64,000 nt of DNA from Microvirga brassicacearum (GCF_008757455.1 NZ_VCMV01000002.1:156578-220577), one strand, 5' to 3'; shown: positions 19,936 through 29,760, numbered from the stretch's first letter. Translations and numbers: made by a program. The notes: generated by a model from the letters alone, not told the origin.

Positions 19936-20042
19936 GCGAATGGAGAATGGCGAATGGAGCAGTGTGGGAGTTGGTCATGAATGACATGCCGATTGGTCAC
20001 CCTCGCGACCTGACCATTCGCCACTCGCCATTCGCCATTCGC
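19936..20042. repeat. Inverted-repeat element, family D, copy 1 (nuoI-nuoJ gap)
   Basis: The left arm GCGAATGGAGAATGGCGAAT starts three bases after the nuoI stop; the right arm CCATTCGCCACTCGCCATTC and further CGCCATTC units ends at 20042. Arms are built of tandem CGAATGG-type heptad units and could pair over a ~50-bp spacer. The same arms recur right after dnaE (38121-38369). Confidence 0.8.
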
Positions 20043-20082
20043 TAAACTAAACAACGCCGTTGTCCCGGCACAGGAATTTCGT

Positions 20083-20694
20083 ATGACGGTTACCGCCGCC
20101 TTCTTTTATCTCTTCGCGACCATCGCGGTCGCCTCCGGGTTCATGGTGATCGCTTCGCGCAATCCCGTGCAATCGGTGCTGTTCCTCATCCTTGCCTTCG
20201 TCAACGCGGCGGGGCTGTTCCTGATGATGGGCGCGGAGTTCCTGGCGATGATCCTGGTCATCGTCTACGTGGGCGCGGTCGCGGTGCTGTTCCTCTTCGT
20301 CACCATGATGCTGGACGTGGATTTCGCCGAATTGCGGCAGGGCTTCCTGCAATATCTGCCCTTCGGGGCGCTGATCGGCGTAGTGTTCTTCCTCGAACTC
20401 ACCCTCGTCATCGGCGCCTATATCATCGATCCCGGCCTGGTGCGGTCTCCTGCGGTACCGATTCCGTCGCCCGATGTGATGACCAATACCGAGGCGCTCG
20501 GACAGGTGCTCTATACGCGTTACTTCTATTTCTTCCAGGCGGCAGGCCTCATCCTGCTGGTCGCCATGATCGGCGCCATCGTGCTGACCCTGCGTGAGCG
20601 TAAGGGCATCCGCCGCCAGAACATCTCGGTCCAGAACGCCCGGACCGCGCAGGACGTGCAGGTGCGGAAGGTTCCCTTCCGCCAGGGCATATAG
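20083..20694 (+). CDS. nuoJ: NADH-quinone oxidoreductase subunit J
   Basis: 203 residues, five membrane helices (ND6 homologue). The conserved helix [20 protein letters not shown], which includes the pi-bulge region important for coupling, is intact. AGGA lies about eight bases before the ATG. Its separation from nuoI by a repeat element is unusual for this operon. Ten bases separate it from nuoK. Confidence 0.97.
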   Translation: MTVTAAFFYLFATIAVASGFMVIASRNPVQSVLFLILAFVNAAGLFLMMGAEFLAMILVIVYVGAVAVLFLFVTMMLDVDFAELRQGFLQYLPFGALIGVVFFLELTLVIGAYIIDPGLVRSPAVPIPSPDVMTNTEALGQVLYTRYFYFFQAAGLILLVAMIGAIVLTLRERKGIRRQNISVQNARTAQDVQVRKVPFRQGI

Positions 20695-20704
20695 GAGACA
20701 CGTG

Positions 20705-21013
20705 ATGGTCATCGGCCTCAGCCACTATCTCACCGTCGCCGCCCTGCTGTTCACGCTCGGTGTGTTCGGCATCTTCCTGAACCGCAAGAACGTCATCGTC
20801 ATCCTGATGTCGGTCGAGTTGATCCTGCTCGCCGTGAACATCAACATGGTGGCTTTCTCGACCCATCTGAACGACATCGTCGGCCAGGTCTTCGCACTGC
20901 TGATTCTCACGGTCGCGGCGGCGGAGGCCGCCATCGGCCTTGCCATCCTGGTGGTGTTCTACCGCAACCGCGGTTCCATCGCGGTTGAAGACGTCAACAT
21001 GATGAGGGGCTAG
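20705..21013 (+). CDS. nuoK: NADH-quinone oxidoreductase subunit K
   Basis: 102 residues, three membrane helices (ND4L homologue), full length. The sequence [19 protein letters not shown] and the conserved Glu in [12 protein letters not shown] and in [18 protein letters not shown] are typical proton-channel positions. The preceding GTG could add one residue. The TAG stop at 21011-21013 is part of the CTAGAGC end of a family A repeat. Confidence 0.97.
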   Translation: MVIGLSHYLTVAALLFTLGVFGIFLNRKNVIVILMSVELILLAVNINMVAFSTHLNDIVGQVFALLILTVAAAEAAIGLAILVVFYRNRGSIAVEDVNMMRG

Positions 21014-21056
21014 AGCATGATGCCGATGTCGTCATCCTCCAGTTCGTCGTGATCTA
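21009..21056. repeat. Family A repeat, copy 2 (short, degenerate)
   Basis: Starts CTAGAGCATGATGCCG and ends GTGATCTAG like the other members but is only 48 bp long, having lost the AAAAGTG / CACTTTT core. It fills most of the 64-bp gap between nuoK and nuoL and overlaps the nuoK stop codon. Confidence 0.6.
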
Positions 21057-21077
21057 GGGCCGAGAAGAAACGCGAAA

Positions 21078-23105
21078 ATGTATCACGCAATCGTCTTCCT
21101 GCCGCTCGTCGGCTTCCTCATCGCAGGCTTGTTCGGGCGTATTCTCGGACCGCGCCCGAGCGAGATCATCACGACGGCGTTCCTGTTCATCGCAGCCGCT
21201 TTGTCGTGGATCGCGTTCTTCGACGTCGGGTTCGGCTCCGGCGCGACGCGGATTCAGGTCGCGCAGTGGATGTCGGTCGGCGATTTCGTCGCCGATTGGG
21301 CGTTCCGCATCGACACGCTGACGGTCGTCATGCTGATCGTGGTCAACACGGTCTCGGCCCTCGTCCACCTCTACTCCATCGGCTACATGAGCGAGGACCC
21401 GCACCGGTCGCGCTTCTTCGCGTATCTGTCGCTCTTCACCTTTGCCATGCTGGCGTTGGTGACCGCCGACAACCTGCTGCAGATGTTCTTCGGCTGGGAG
21501 GGCGTCGGTCTCGCGTCCTACCTGCTCATCGGCTTCTGGTACCAGAAGGAATCCGCGAACGCGGCCGCCATCAAGGCCTTCGTCGTCAATCGCGTCGGCG
21601 ATTTCGGCTTTCTGCTCGGCATCTTCACGCTGTTTGTCCTGTTCGACAGCGTCGCCTTCGAGCAGATTTTCCCGCGCGTGGCGGAATTCGCCGATCAGCG
21701 CTTCGTCTTCCTCGGCTATGAATGGCACGCGCTGACCATCGCGGCCCTGCTGCTGTTCATGGGCGCCATGGGCAAGTCGGCGCAATTCCTGCTCCACACC
21801 TGGCTGCCGGATGCGATGGAGGGCCCGACGCCCGTCTCCGCCCTCATTCACGCCGCCACCATGGTGACGGCGGGCGTGTTCATGGTCGCGCGCATGTCGC
21901 CGGTTTTCGAATATGCCCCGACCGCGCTGACGGTCGTGACGGTCATCGGCGCCATCACGGCCTTCTTTGCCGCGACCGTCGGCCTGGTGCAGAACGACAT
22001 CAAGCGGGTGATCGCCTATTCGACCTGTTCGCAGCTCGGCTACATGTTCGTGGCTTTGGGCGTCGGTGCCTACGGCGTCGGCGTATTCCACCTCTTCACG
22101 CACGCTTTCTTCAAGGCCCTGCTGTTCCTCGGCGCAGGCTCCGTCATCCACGCGATGCACCACGAGCAGGATATGCGGAACATGGGAGCGTTGCGCAAAT
22201 ACATCCCGTTCACCACGGCGATGATGGCGATCGGCACGCTCGCGCTCACCGGTTTCCCGTTCACCGCCGGCTATTATTCCAAGGACGCGGTCATCGAGGC
22301 GGCCTATGCGGCGCATAATTCGGCCGGCACCTTCGCGTTCGTCGCAACGGTCGTCGCCGCATTCATGACGTCGTTCTATTCGTGGCGCCTGTTCTTCATG
22401 ACCTTCGAGGGCAAGTCTCACTGGTCGGAGGCGCATCACAACGGCAGCACCCATGAGGGTGTCGAGCACGACGATCACAGCCACGACGTCGAGCCTGCCT
22501 CGCACGCGCAGCACGATCATGGCCATCATGCGGAGCACAAGCCGCACGAGAGCCCGCTCGTCATGCTGCTGCCGCTCGCGGTGCTGGCGCTTGGCGCGCT
22601 GATTGCCGGCCTCCTGTTCCACGGCGCTTTTATCGGCGAGGGCGCGGCGGACTTCTGGAAGGGCGCCATCTACACGCGGCCGGACAATCACATCCTCGAG
22701 GAAATGCACCATCTGCCGGGCTGGGTGCCGCTGCTCCCGACCGCCATGATGATCCTGGGCTTCCTGCTCGCGGTGTACATGTACATCATCGACGCCAAGA
22801 AGCCGGCGCAGCTTGCGGCCGACAATCCGGTTCTCTACCGCTTCCTCCTGAACAAGTGGTATTTCGACGAGCTCTACGACGCGATCTTCGTGCGTCCTGC
22901 CATCGGCCTCGGCCGCTTCCTGTGGCGCATGGGCGATGGGCGCATCATCGACGGCCTCGGGCCTGACGGGGTCTCGGCGCGCGTCCTCGACGTTACCCGC
23001 GGTGTCGTGCGGGTGCAGACGGGCTACCTCTACCATTACGCCTTCGCCATGCTCATCGGCGTCGCGGCGTTCATCACCTTCTATCTGTTCCGGGGGGCAC
23101 ATTAA
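21078..23105 (+). CDS. nuoL: NADH-quinone oxidoreductase subunit L with His-rich loop
   Basis: 675 residues, the largest antiporter-like membrane subunit (ND5 homologue), with about 16 helices and the long lateral helix at the C-terminus. Antiporter motifs include [19 protein letters not shown] and [20 protein letters not shown] with the conserved Lys and the Glu. Between about residues 446 and 491 there is a hydrophilic insert with 14 histidines in 46 residues, described separately as a finding. The stop codon overlaps the nuoM start (TAATG). Confidence 0.98.
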   Translation: MYHAIVFLPLVGFLIAGLFGRILGPRPSEIITTAFLFIAAALSWIAFFDVGFGSGATRIQVAQWMSVGDFVADWAFRIDTLTVVMLIVVNTVSALVHLYSIGYMSEDPHRSRFFAYLSLFTFAMLALVTADNLLQMFFGWEGVGLASYLLIGFWYQKESANAAAIKAFVVNRVGDFGFLLGIFTLFVLFDSVAFEQIFPRVAEFADQRFVFLGYEWHALTIAALLLFMGAMGKSAQFLLHTWLPDAMEGPTPVSALIHAATMVTAGVFMVARMSPVFEYAPTALTVVTVIGAITAFFAATVGLVQNDIKRVIAYSTCSQLGYMFVALGVGAYGVGVFHLFTHAFFKALLFLGAGSVIHAMHHEQDMRNMGALRKYIPFTTAMMAIGTLALTGFPFTAGYYSKDAVIEAAYAAHNSAGTFAFVATVVAAFMTSFYSWRLFFMTFEGKSHWSEAHHNGSTHEGVEHDDHSHDVEPASHAQHDHGHHAEHKPHESPLVMLLPLAVLALGALIAGLLFHGAFIGEGAADFWKGAIYTRPDNHILEEMHHLPGWVPLLPTAMMILGFLLAVYMYIIDAKKPAQLAADNPVLYRFLLNKWYFDELYDAIFVRPAIGLGRFLWRMGDGRIIDGLGPDGVSARVLDVTRGVVRVQTGYLYHYAFAMLIGVAAFITFYLFRGAH

Positions 23106-24616
23106 TGCTCGGGTTCGGCATTCTCTCCGGCCTTCTTGTCCTCCCGCTGGTCGGTGCAGCCTTCATCCTCACCCTGCGCGGTGACAGCGAAGCGGCGAAG
23201 TCCAACGCGCGCTGGGCCGCGCTCGCCACCACGGTCCTGACCTTCCTGCTGTCGCTTGTCGCCTGGAGCCGGTTCGATACGGGCACGGCGTCGTTCCAGC
23301 TTATCGAGAGCCATGTGTGGCTGACCGACACGATCCGGTTCAAGCTCGGCGTCGACGGCTTCTCGATGCCGTTCATCCTGCTCACCACGTTCCTGATGCC
23401 GTTCTGCATCCTCGCTTCATGGGATTCGATCCAGCATCGCGTGAAGGAATACTTCGTCGCCTTCCTGGTCCTCGAAATGACGATGATCGGTGTATTCGCG
23501 GCGCTCGATCTCGTGCTGTTCTACCTGTTCTTCGAGGCCGGCCTCATTCCGATGTTCCTTATCATCGGCATCTGGGGCGGCAAGCGCCGCATCTATGCGA
23601 GCTTCAAGTTCTTCCTCTACACGCTGCTCGGCTCCGTGCTGATGCTGCTGGCCATCATGGCGATGTATTGGGCGGCCGGCACCACCGATATCCCGACGCT
23701 CCTGCAATTCAAATTCGCCGAGAACCTGCAGACCTGGCTCTGGCTCGCTTTCTTCGCCTCGTTCGCGGTGAAGATGCCGATGTGGCCGGTTCACACCTGG
23801 CTGCCGGACGCGCACGTGGAGGCGCCGACCGGAGGATCGGTCATTCTGGCCGCCATCCTTCTGAAGATGGGCGGCTACGGCTTCATCCGGGTGTCGATCC
23901 CCATGTTCCCGGACGCCTCGCATTATTTCGCCCCGATGGTCTTCGCGCTCTCGGTCATCGCCATCGTCTACACCTCGCTCGTCGCTCTGGTGCAGACCGA
24001 CATGAAGAAGCTCATCGCCTATTCGTCGGTGGCCCATATGGGCTTCGTCACCATGGGTCTCTTCAGCATGAATCCGCAGGGGATTCAGGGCGCGATGTTC
24101 CAGATGATCTCGCACGGCCTCGTGTCGGGCGCGCTCTTCCTCTGCGTCGGCGTCGTCTATGATCGCATTCACACGCGCGATATTGCGGCCTATGGCGGAT
24201 TGGTCGAGCGCATGCCGCTCTATGCGGTCGCCTTCATGATCTTCACGATGGCCAATGTGGGACTGCCCGGCACGTCCGGCTTCGTCGGCGAATTTCTGAC
24301 CCTTCTCGGCGCGTTCCAGGCCAACACGACGGTGTCGTTCCTGGCAACCACGGGCGTGATCCTGTCGGCGTGCTATGCGCTCTGGCTCTATCGCCGCATC
24401 ATCTTCGGGGTGCTCGACAAGCCGCAGCTCAAGACCATCATGGATCTCAATCGCCGCGAAATGGTCATCCTCGCGCCCCTCGTCCTGCTCGTCATTTATT
24501 ACGGTGTGCAGCCGGCCCCGATCCTCGACGCATTCGCCGCGCCGACGGAGGCTCTCCTGAAGAGCTACGAGGCCGCGCTCGCCACGGTCAAAACTGCGGC
24601 TCTGGCCGCGCACTGA
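23105..24616 (+). CDS. nuoM: NADH-quinone oxidoreductase subunit M
   Basis: 503 residues, antiporter-like proton-pumping subunit (ND4 homologue), about 14 helices. Key motifs: [18 protein letters not shown] with the channel Glu, [20 protein letters not shown] with Lys and acidic residues, and [20 protein letters not shown]. The ATG overlaps the nuoL stop by one base, so the two are translationally coupled. Seven bases separate it from nuoN. Confidence 0.98.
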   Translation: MLGFGILSGLLVLPLVGAAFILTLRGDSEAAKSNARWAALATTVLTFLLSLVAWSRFDTGTASFQLIESHVWLTDTIRFKLGVDGFSMPFILLTTFLMPFCILASWDSIQHRVKEYFVAFLVLEMTMIGVFAALDLVLFYLFFEAGLIPMFLIIGIWGGKRRIYASFKFFLYTLLGSVLMLLAIMAMYWAAGTTDIPTLLQFKFAENLQTWLWLAFFASFAVKMPMWPVHTWLPDAHVEAPTGGSVILAAILLKMGGYGFIRVSIPMFPDASHYFAPMVFALSVIAIVYTSLVALVQTDMKKLIAYSSVAHMGFVTMGLFSMNPQGIQGAMFQMISHGLVSGALFLCVGVVYDRIHTRDIAAYGGLVERMPLYAVAFMIFTMANVGLPGTSGFVGEFLTLLGAFQANTTVSFLATTGVILSACYALWLYRRIIFGVLDKPQLKTIMDLNRREMVILAPLVLLVIYYGVQPAPILDAFAAPTEALLKSYEAALATVKTAALAAH

Positions 24617-24623
24617 GGTTTCG

Positions 24624-26063
24624 ATGAACACCGCCCTCGCCATTCCCGCCTTTGGCCCTGTCCTGCCCGAGATCATTCTCGCGGCCGGTGTGCTCGCGCT
24701 CGTTCTTTTCGGCGCGATCCGCGGTGAAGGCTCCTCCGGCATCATCAATATCCTGGCGCTCGTCCTCATCGGCGCGGCTTTGGTCGCGGTCCTGATGCTG
24801 CCCTCGGAGCGGGTGGAGACGATGGGCGGATCCTTCGTCGTCGATTCCTTTGCCAAGTTCATGAAGGCGCTGACGCTGATCGCGTCGTCCGCCGGCATCA
24901 TCCTGTCCCTCGACTTCATGCGCCGGGCGGGCATCAACCGCTTCGAATATCCGATCCTGATCGTGCTCTCGACCATCGGCATGCTGATGGTGATCTCGTC
25001 GAACGACTTGATCGCGCTCTATCTCGGCCTCGAATTGCTGAGCCTGTCATCCTACGTCATCGCGGCGTTCGACCGTGACAACGTGCGCTCCACCGAAGCA
25101 GGTCTGAAATACTTCGTTCTCGGGGCGCTCTCCTCGGGCATGCTGCTCTATGGCGCATCGCTTGTTTATGGTTTCACCGGCAGCGTCTCGTTCCCGACGA
25201 TCGCCACGACGCTGCAGGGCAGCGCCGGGTTCGGCCTCGTCTTCGGACTGGTCTTCGTCGCCGCCGGCATCGCGTTCAAGATTTCGGCGGTGCCGTTCCA
25301 CATGTGGACGCCCGACGTCTATGAGGGCGCGCCGACGCCGGTGACCGCCTTCTTTGCGGCGGCGCCCAAGATGGCCGGCATGGCGATGGCGGTGCGCGTC
25401 TTCATCGATGCGTTCCCGGGCATTCTCGGCCAGTGGCAGCAGATCATCGTTTTCAGCGCCATTGCGTCGATGGCGCTCGGGTCGTTCGCGGCCATCGGCC
25501 AGCGCAACCTCAAGCGCCTGATGGCCTATTCGTCGATCGGCAATGTCGGCTTCGCGCTCGTGGGCCTGGCGACCGGAACGTCGGAGGGCATCCAGGGCGT
25601 CGTCATCTACATGGCGATCTATCTCGCGATGACGCTCGGCACCTTCGCGGTCATCCTGAGCATGCGTCGCGGCGACAGGATGTTCGAGACGATCGAGGAT
25701 CTGTCGGGCCTCTCGCGCACCCATCCGCTGATGGCATTCTGCCTCGCTATGATGATGTTCTCGCTCGCGGGCATTCCGCCGCTTGCCGGTTTCTTTGCCA
25801 AGTTCGCGGTCTTCACAGCGGCGATCAACGCCAATCTCGTCACCCTCGCGGTCATCGGCGTCGTGACCAGCGTCATCGGCGCCTATTACTACCTGCGCAT
25901 CGTCAAGGTGATGTATTTCGATGAGGCGGTCGAGCGCTACGATGCCATGCCGTCCGGCGTGCGCTTCGTGCTCGCTTTGTCCAGCGTGTTTGTGGTGCTT
26001 TACGTCCTGTTTCCGGCGCCCCTGACGGCTGCGGCAGGCGCCGCCGCGCGCTCGCTGTTCTAA
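24624..26063 (+). CDS. nuoN: NADH-quinone oxidoreductase subunit N
   Basis: 479 residues, antiporter-like subunit (ND2 homologue) and last gene of the complex I operon. Diagnostic segments: LYLGLELLSLSSYVIAAFDR with the channel Glu, FKISAVPFHMWTPDVYEGAP, and RNLKRLMAYSSIGNVGFALVG. The next gene, birA, starts one base after the nuoN stop, so transcription very likely continues into the birA-rnj group. Confidence 0.98.
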   Translation: MNTALAIPAFGPVLPEIILAAGVLALVLFGAIRGEGSSGIINILALVLIGAALVAVLMLPSERVETMGGSFVVDSFAKFMKALTLIASSAGIILSLDFMRRAGINRFEYPILIVLSTIGMLMVISSNDLIALYLGLELLSLSSYVIAAFDRDNVRSTEAGLKYFVLGALSSGMLLYGASLVYGFTGSVSFPTIATTLQGSAGFGLVFGLVFVAAGIAFKISAVPFHMWTPDVYEGAPTPVTAFFAAAPKMAGMAMAVRVFIDAFPGILGQWQQIIVFSAIASMALGSFAAIGQRNLKRLMAYSSIGNVGFALVGLATGTSEGIQGVVIYMAIYLAMTLGTFAVILSMRRGDRMFETIEDLSGLSRTHPLMAFCLAMMMFSLAGIPPLAGFFAKFAVFTAAINANLVTLAVIGVVTSVIGAYYYLRIVKVMYFDEAVERYDAMPSGVRFVLALSSVFVVLYVLFPAPLTAAAGAAARSLF

Positions 26064-26064
26064 C

Positions 26065-26889
26065 GTGCGGTTAGGGCCAGAGACAGAAGCTGCCGGATAC
26101 AGGATCCTCTCGCGCGAAGCGACGGAATCCACGAATGACGATGCCGTCGAAGCCGCAAGGTCGGGCGATCCGGGGCAGCTCTGGATCGTTGCCGCCGAGC
26201 AGCGGGCGGGCAGGGGGCGCCATGGCCGGCAATGGTCGTCGCCACCGGGCAATCTCTACGCGAGCCTGCTCCTCGTCGACCCTTGCGAGGTGGCAAGCGC
26301 GCCGCAACTCGGCTTCGTGGCCGGTCTTGCCCTGCATGAAGCGGTGGAGACGCTCACGGGAATTGGTGCGCCTCGCCTTGCGTTGAAATGGCCCAACGAC
26401 CTGCTGCTCGATGGCGCCAAGGCGTCGGGGCTCCTGCTCGAGGGACATCGGATCGCCGCGGGCCAGTCGCTCGCGATCGTCATCGGGTTCGGCGTCAACG
26501 TCACCATAGCACCGACGGGAACGCCCTATCCCACGGTGGCGCTAAGCAAGCTTGTCCCCAACCTTCGGGTCGAGGATGTTTTTGCCGCATTGTCCGCAAG
26601 TTTTGCCCGCACCTTCGCGGCGTGGCGCAATGCAGCGCGCATGACGCCCTCCGATCCGTTCGCGGCCATTCGCCGTCTGTGGCTCGAACGGGCGGCGGGT
26701 ATCGGACAACCGGTTACCATTCGTCTTCCCTCCGGTGAGAAGAGCGGCCTCTTCGAGGGGCTCGATTCTTCGGGCCGGCTGCAGCTGAAAAGCGCGTCGG
26801 GTGTGGAACTGATCGATGCGGGCGATCTTTATTTTCCCAATTTGCAGTATGATAACGCCGGACTTGTTCCCGGCACGACAAGGTTCTGA
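26065..26889 (+). CDS. birA: Biotin--[acetyl-CoA-carboxylase] ligase
   Basis: 274 residues with GTG start, no N-terminal helix-turn-helix, so a group I (non-regulatory) biotin protein ligase. It activates biotin with ATP and attaches it to the carboxyl-carrier protein. Biotin/ATP-binding motifs: TESTNDDA, AEQRAGRGRHGRQWSSPPGN (the biotinyl-AMP loop) and LKWPNDLLLDGAKASGLLLE. The C-terminal SH3-like domain follows (GEKSGLFEGLDSSGRLQL). It is placed directly behind nuoN and three bases before rnj, a common alphaproteobacterial arrangement. Confidence 0.93.
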   Translation: MRLGPETEAAGYRILSREATESTNDDAVEAARSGDPGQLWIVAAEQRAGRGRHGRQWSSPPGNLYASLLLVDPCEVASAPQLGFVAGLALHEAVETLTGIGAPRLALKWPNDLLLDGAKASGLLLEGHRIAAGQSLAIVIGFGVNVTIAPTGTPYPTVALSKLVPNLRVEDVFAALSASFARTFAAWRNAARMTPSDPFAAIRRLWLERAAGIGQPVTIRLPSGEKSGLFEGLDSSGRLQLKSASGVELIDAGDLYFPNLQYDNAGLVPGTTRF

Positions 26890-26892
26890 TCA

Positions 26893-28566
26893 ATGAATTC
26901 CCCCAATAACGAACTCGTTTTCGTCCCGCTCGGCGGTCTTGGCGAAATCGGGATGAACGCGGCCCTCTATGGTTTTGGTCCTGAGGACAGCCGGCAATGG
27001 ATCATGGTCGATTGCGGCATGGGCTTCGGTGGCGAGGAGCATTTGCCAGGCATCGACGTGGTCTATCCCGACCTTCGCTTCATCGAGGAAGACCGCCATA
27101 ACCTGCTCGGCATCTTCATCACCCATGCGCATGAGGATCACATCGGCGCGCTGGTGGAGATGTGGCCGCGTCTGCGCGCGCCCGTCTACGCGACGAAATT
27201 CGCCGTCGGCCTGCTTGAAACCCGCCGCCTGTCGGAAGCCGGTGCGCCGAAGGTCGATCTGCGCGAGATCAACACGCATGACCGCCTGAAGATCGGCCCG
27301 TTCGAGGTCGAGTACATTCCGGTCGCCCACTCGATTCCGGAATCGAACGCGCTCGCCATCCGCACGTCGCATGGCCTTGTCGTTCATACCGGTGACTGGA
27401 AACTCGACAATACGCCGTATCTTGGCAGCCTGACGTCGGAGGAAACCTTCCGCGGCCTTGGCGACGAGGGTGTGTTGGCGCTGATCTGCGATTCCACCAA
27501 TGTGGTGCGCGACGGCATCAGCCCGAGCGAGGCTGATGTTGCGCGCCGGCTCGCCGAACTGATCAAGGACGCGCCGCACCGGGTTGCGATCACCACGTTC
27601 GCGTCGAATGTCGCTCGTATTCGCTCCGTTGCCGAAGCGGCGCGCGAATGCGGCCGCGAGGTCGTGATGGTCGGCCGCGCGATGGATCGCACGTCGGATG
27701 TGGCGGCCGATTGCGGCTATCTCGAAGGCATCCCGGAATTCCGCACGCCGGACACGTTCGGTTATCTGCCGCGCGACAAGGTGGTGGCCTTGCTCACCGG
27801 TTCACAGGGTGAACCGCGCGCCGCCTTGGCGCGCATCGCGCAGGACGAGCATCCCGACATCGCACTGTCGAAAGGCGACCGGGTCATCTTTTCGTCGCGC
27901 ACGATTCCCGGCAACGAGAAGGCGGTCGGCGCGATCATCAACAGCCTGATCGAGCAGGGCGTCGAGGTCATCACCGACCGGACCGAGATGGTCCATGTGT
28001 CGGGCCATCCGCGCCGCGGCGAACTTGCCAAAATGTACGAGTGGACGCGCCCGCGCATTTCAATCCCGGCACATGGCGAGGCGCTGCATCTCGCCGAACA
28101 CGCGAAACTCGCCCAGAGCCTCGGAATTCCGGAAGTCGTGCGCGCGAAGAACGGCAGCCTCGTGCGACTGGCGCCCGGTCCTGCGAAAATCATCGACAGC
28201 ATTCCGGTCGGGCGTCTCTACAAGGACGGCAACATCGTCATCGAGGCCGGCGAGCGTGCGCTGCCCGAACGCCGCAAGCTCGCCTTCGCGGGCATCGTCA
28301 GCGTCGCGATCGCCATCGACGAGCAGGGTGAGATCGCGGGCGATCCCGTGGTCGAAGCCATGGGCCTGCCGGCCAAGAACCGCAAGGGCGAGGACCTCAC
28401 CGATCTCATCGCGGATGTCGTCGGCGATCTGCTCGATGGCTTGTCGAAAGTGAAACGCCGGGACGCGGACGCGGTCGAGAACGCCGTTCAGCGGGCGGTT
28501 CGCGCCGCCGTCAACGAAGCCTGGGGCAAGAAGCCCGCCTGTCATGTGCTCGTGCTTGAGGTATAG
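26893..28566 (+). CDS. rnj: Ribonuclease J
   Basis: 557 residues. A beta-lactamase-fold ribonuclease with 5'-3' exonuclease and endonuclease activity used in rRNA maturation and mRNA decay in many alphaproteobacteria. Metal ligands are seen in THAHEDHIGAL (HxHxDH), PVAHSIPES, HTGDWKLD, and the late GHPRRGEL/IPAHGEALHL region of the beta-CASP domain (VSGHPRRGEL). The C-terminal ~110 residues form the RNase J-specific domain. It follows birA by three bases. Confidence 0.95.
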   Translation: MNSPNNELVFVPLGGLGEIGMNAALYGFGPEDSRQWIMVDCGMGFGGEEHLPGIDVVYPDLRFIEEDRHNLLGIFITHAHEDHIGALVEMWPRLRAPVYATKFAVGLLETRRLSEAGAPKVDLREINTHDRLKIGPFEVEYIPVAHSIPESNALAIRTSHGLVVHTGDWKLDNTPYLGSLTSEETFRGLGDEGVLALICDSTNVVRDGISPSEADVARRLAELIKDAPHRVAITTFASNVARIRSVAEAARECGREVVMVGRAMDRTSDVAADCGYLEGIPEFRTPDTFGYLPRDKVVALLTGSQGEPRAALARIAQDEHPDIALSKGDRVIFSSRTIPGNEKAVGAIINSLIEQGVEVITDRTEMVHVSGHPRRGELAKMYEWTRPRISIPAHGEALHLAEHAKLAQSLGIPEVVRAKNGSLVRLAPGPAKIIDSIPVGRLYKDGNIVIEAGERALPERRKLAFAGIVSVAIAIDEQGEIAGDPVVEAMGLPAKNRKGEDLTDLIADVVGDLLDGLSKVKRRDADAVENAVQRAVRAAVNEAWGKKPACHVLVLEV

Positions 28567-28596
28567 GGACGGAATGGAACTTTCGGGAAGCGCAGC

Positions 28597-29001
28597 ATGA
28601 TCGGGCGTCTCAATCACGTCGCCATTGCGGTTCGCGATATTGGCGCGGCCTCCGCCCTCTATCGGGATACGCTCGGCGCGGAAGTCTCCGCGCCCGAGCC
28701 GCTTCCCGAGCACGGCGTGACGGTGGTTTTCATCACACTGCCGAACACCAAGATCGAGTTGCTCGAACCGCTCGGCGCCGATTCGCCGATCGCCAGGTTT
28801 CTCGACCGGAACCCGGATGGCGGCATTCACCACATCTGCTACGAGGTCGCGGACATCCTGGCGGCGCGCGAGAAGCTGCTGGAATCCGGCGCGCGAGTGC
28901 TGGGTTCCGGCGAGCCGAAAATCGGCGCACACGGGAAGCCGGTTCTTTTCCTGCACCCTAAGGATTTCAACGGCACCCTCGTTGAACTCGAACAAGCCTG
29001 A
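28597..29001 (+). CDS. mce: Methylmalonyl-CoA epimerase
   Basis: 134 residues, normal for the family. It interconverts (2S)- and (2R)-methylmalonyl-CoA in propionyl-CoA breakdown. Fold: two VOC motifs. Metal-binding positions are consistent with LNHVAIAVRD (His), the Glu-containing IELLEPLG, GGIHHICYEVAD (His) and GTLVELEQA (Glu). It lies in the birA-rnj-mce-DUF1467-proS series seen across Hyphomicrobiales, 30 bases after rnj and 9 before the next gene. Confidence 0.93.
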   Translation: MIGRLNHVAIAVRDIGAASALYRDTLGAEVSAPEPLPEHGVTVVFITLPNTKIELLEPLGADSPIARFLDRNPDGGIHHICYEVADILAAREKLLESGARVLGSGEPKIGAHGKPVLFLHPKDFNGTLVELEQA

Positions 29002-29010
29002 GGAACGCCC

Positions 29011-29346
29011 ATGGTCACGCTCATCAGGTTCGTCGCCCGTTCGTTCTGGAGCACGATTGCGGCGGTCCTCGTGGCGGCCATCATCGCCATCGCCATCGTC
29101 GTATCGGCCTTCGGCCTGCGCATCAGCGGCGGCACGGCCTTGTATTTCATCATCTGGTGGACGCTGCTTTTTGCGATCCTGCCGTTCGGCGTGCGCAGTC
29201 AGGCCGAAGCCGGTGAGGTCACCCGCGGCACCGAACCCGGCGCCCCCGCGGCCCCGGCCTTGCGCGAAAAAGCGCTCTGGACGACGCTGGTCGCCGCCAT
29301 CGTGCTGGTCTTCACCGCTTGGGTGCTGCCGCTCGCGGGGTTGTGA
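29011..29346 (+). CDS. DUF1467 family membrane protein
   Basis: 111 residues with three hydrophobic segments (about residues 14-35, 43-60 and 91-109). The central part, ALYFIIWWTLLFAILPFGVR followed by SQAEAGEVTRGTEPGAPAAP, is the conserved DUF1467 signature. The N-terminal 35 residues add a helix, and the good ribosome-binding site GAGGAA ten bases before the ATG supports this start. Function unknown; it is consistently found between mce and proS in this order, so an envelope role is only a guess. Confidence 0.85.
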   Translation: MVTLIRFVARSFWSTIAAVLVAAIIAIAIVVSAFGLRISGGTALYFIIWWTLLFAILPFGVRSQAEAGEVTRGTEPGAPAAPALREKALWTTLVAAIVLVFTAWVLPLAGL

Positions 29347-29389
29347 GACATCGGCGCTGCCTTAGCGTCATCGCGTGCGCCTCATCCTG

Positions 29390-29484
29390 AGGAGCCGCGC
29401 AGCGGCATCTCGAAGGATCCTCCAGTGCTCTCTGGAGACGCCTCGTGCTTCGAGACAGGCCTTCGGCCTTCCTCAGCATGAGGT
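29390..29484. repeat. Palindromic repeat, family F
   Basis: CCTCATCCTGAGGAGC ... CTCGAAGGATCCTCC on the left and CTTCGAGACAGGCCTTCGG ... CCTCAGCATGAGG on the right form an imperfect inverted repeat of a type I recognise as widespread between genes in Bradyrhizobium and Methylobacterium relatives. Single copy in this window. With the candidate small RNA it fills the 622-bp gap between DUF1467 and proS. Confidence 0.7.
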
Positions 29485-29585
29485 TTGGGCAAAGCTGCGC
29501 GCTTCCTTTGAGGTTTTGGTAGGAGGCCGCGGCCTCACTCGTTAGACGGGCTCGTTCGACCCGAAGAAATCCCGACACGTGGCAC

Positions 29586-29614
29586 AAAAAGAAAAAGCAA
29601 GGCTTTCGCCTTGC
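29586..29614 (-). terminator. Intrinsic terminator on the minus strand
   Basis: On the minus strand a perfect 7-bp stem GCAAGGC/GCCTTGC with GAAA tetraloop is followed by TTTTTCTTTTT. On the plus strand the stem is preceded by A-runs and not followed by T, so the direction is clear. Confidence 0.82.
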
Positions 29615-29760
29615 CTGAACATGCCTTTTGGCAAATTTTAATCCCTGGCTTTCTGACGCCGTCGCCTGAAATGGCGCGCGGGGATCTTGTTCCTCCCGAA
29701 ACTCGGACCGTCTCCTCCGACCTTTGAAGGTTCTAGAGGTTAGAGTTCTCTTCATAAACG
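29586..29760 (-). ncRNA. Candidate small RNA upstream of proS
   Basis: The minus strand carries a strong intrinsic terminator (see 29586-29614) with no recognisable gene ending there. Reading back from it gives ~170 nt with SD-like purine tracts (GGAGGAG near 29720, GGGAGGA near 29695) and a possible promoter TTGCAT-N17-AGATGA that would start RNA near 29760. Short Arg-rich peptides could be read in this stretch (one frame beginning MKRTLTSRTFKGRR), but they read through the terminator or lack a clear start, so RNA is preferred. Family not recognised; not obviously 6S, tmRNA or SRP RNA. Confidence 0.4.

Noticed and set aside
19936..20042. CRISPR-like array from repeated CGAATGG/CCATTCG units
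   Set aside because: Units are only 7-9 bases, arranged as inverted arms without regular unique spacers, and no cas genes are present.
21054..23102. 682-residue minus-strand frame opposite nuoL
   Set aside because: Shadow frame with improbable Arg/His/Glu-rich composition opposite a certain complex I gene.
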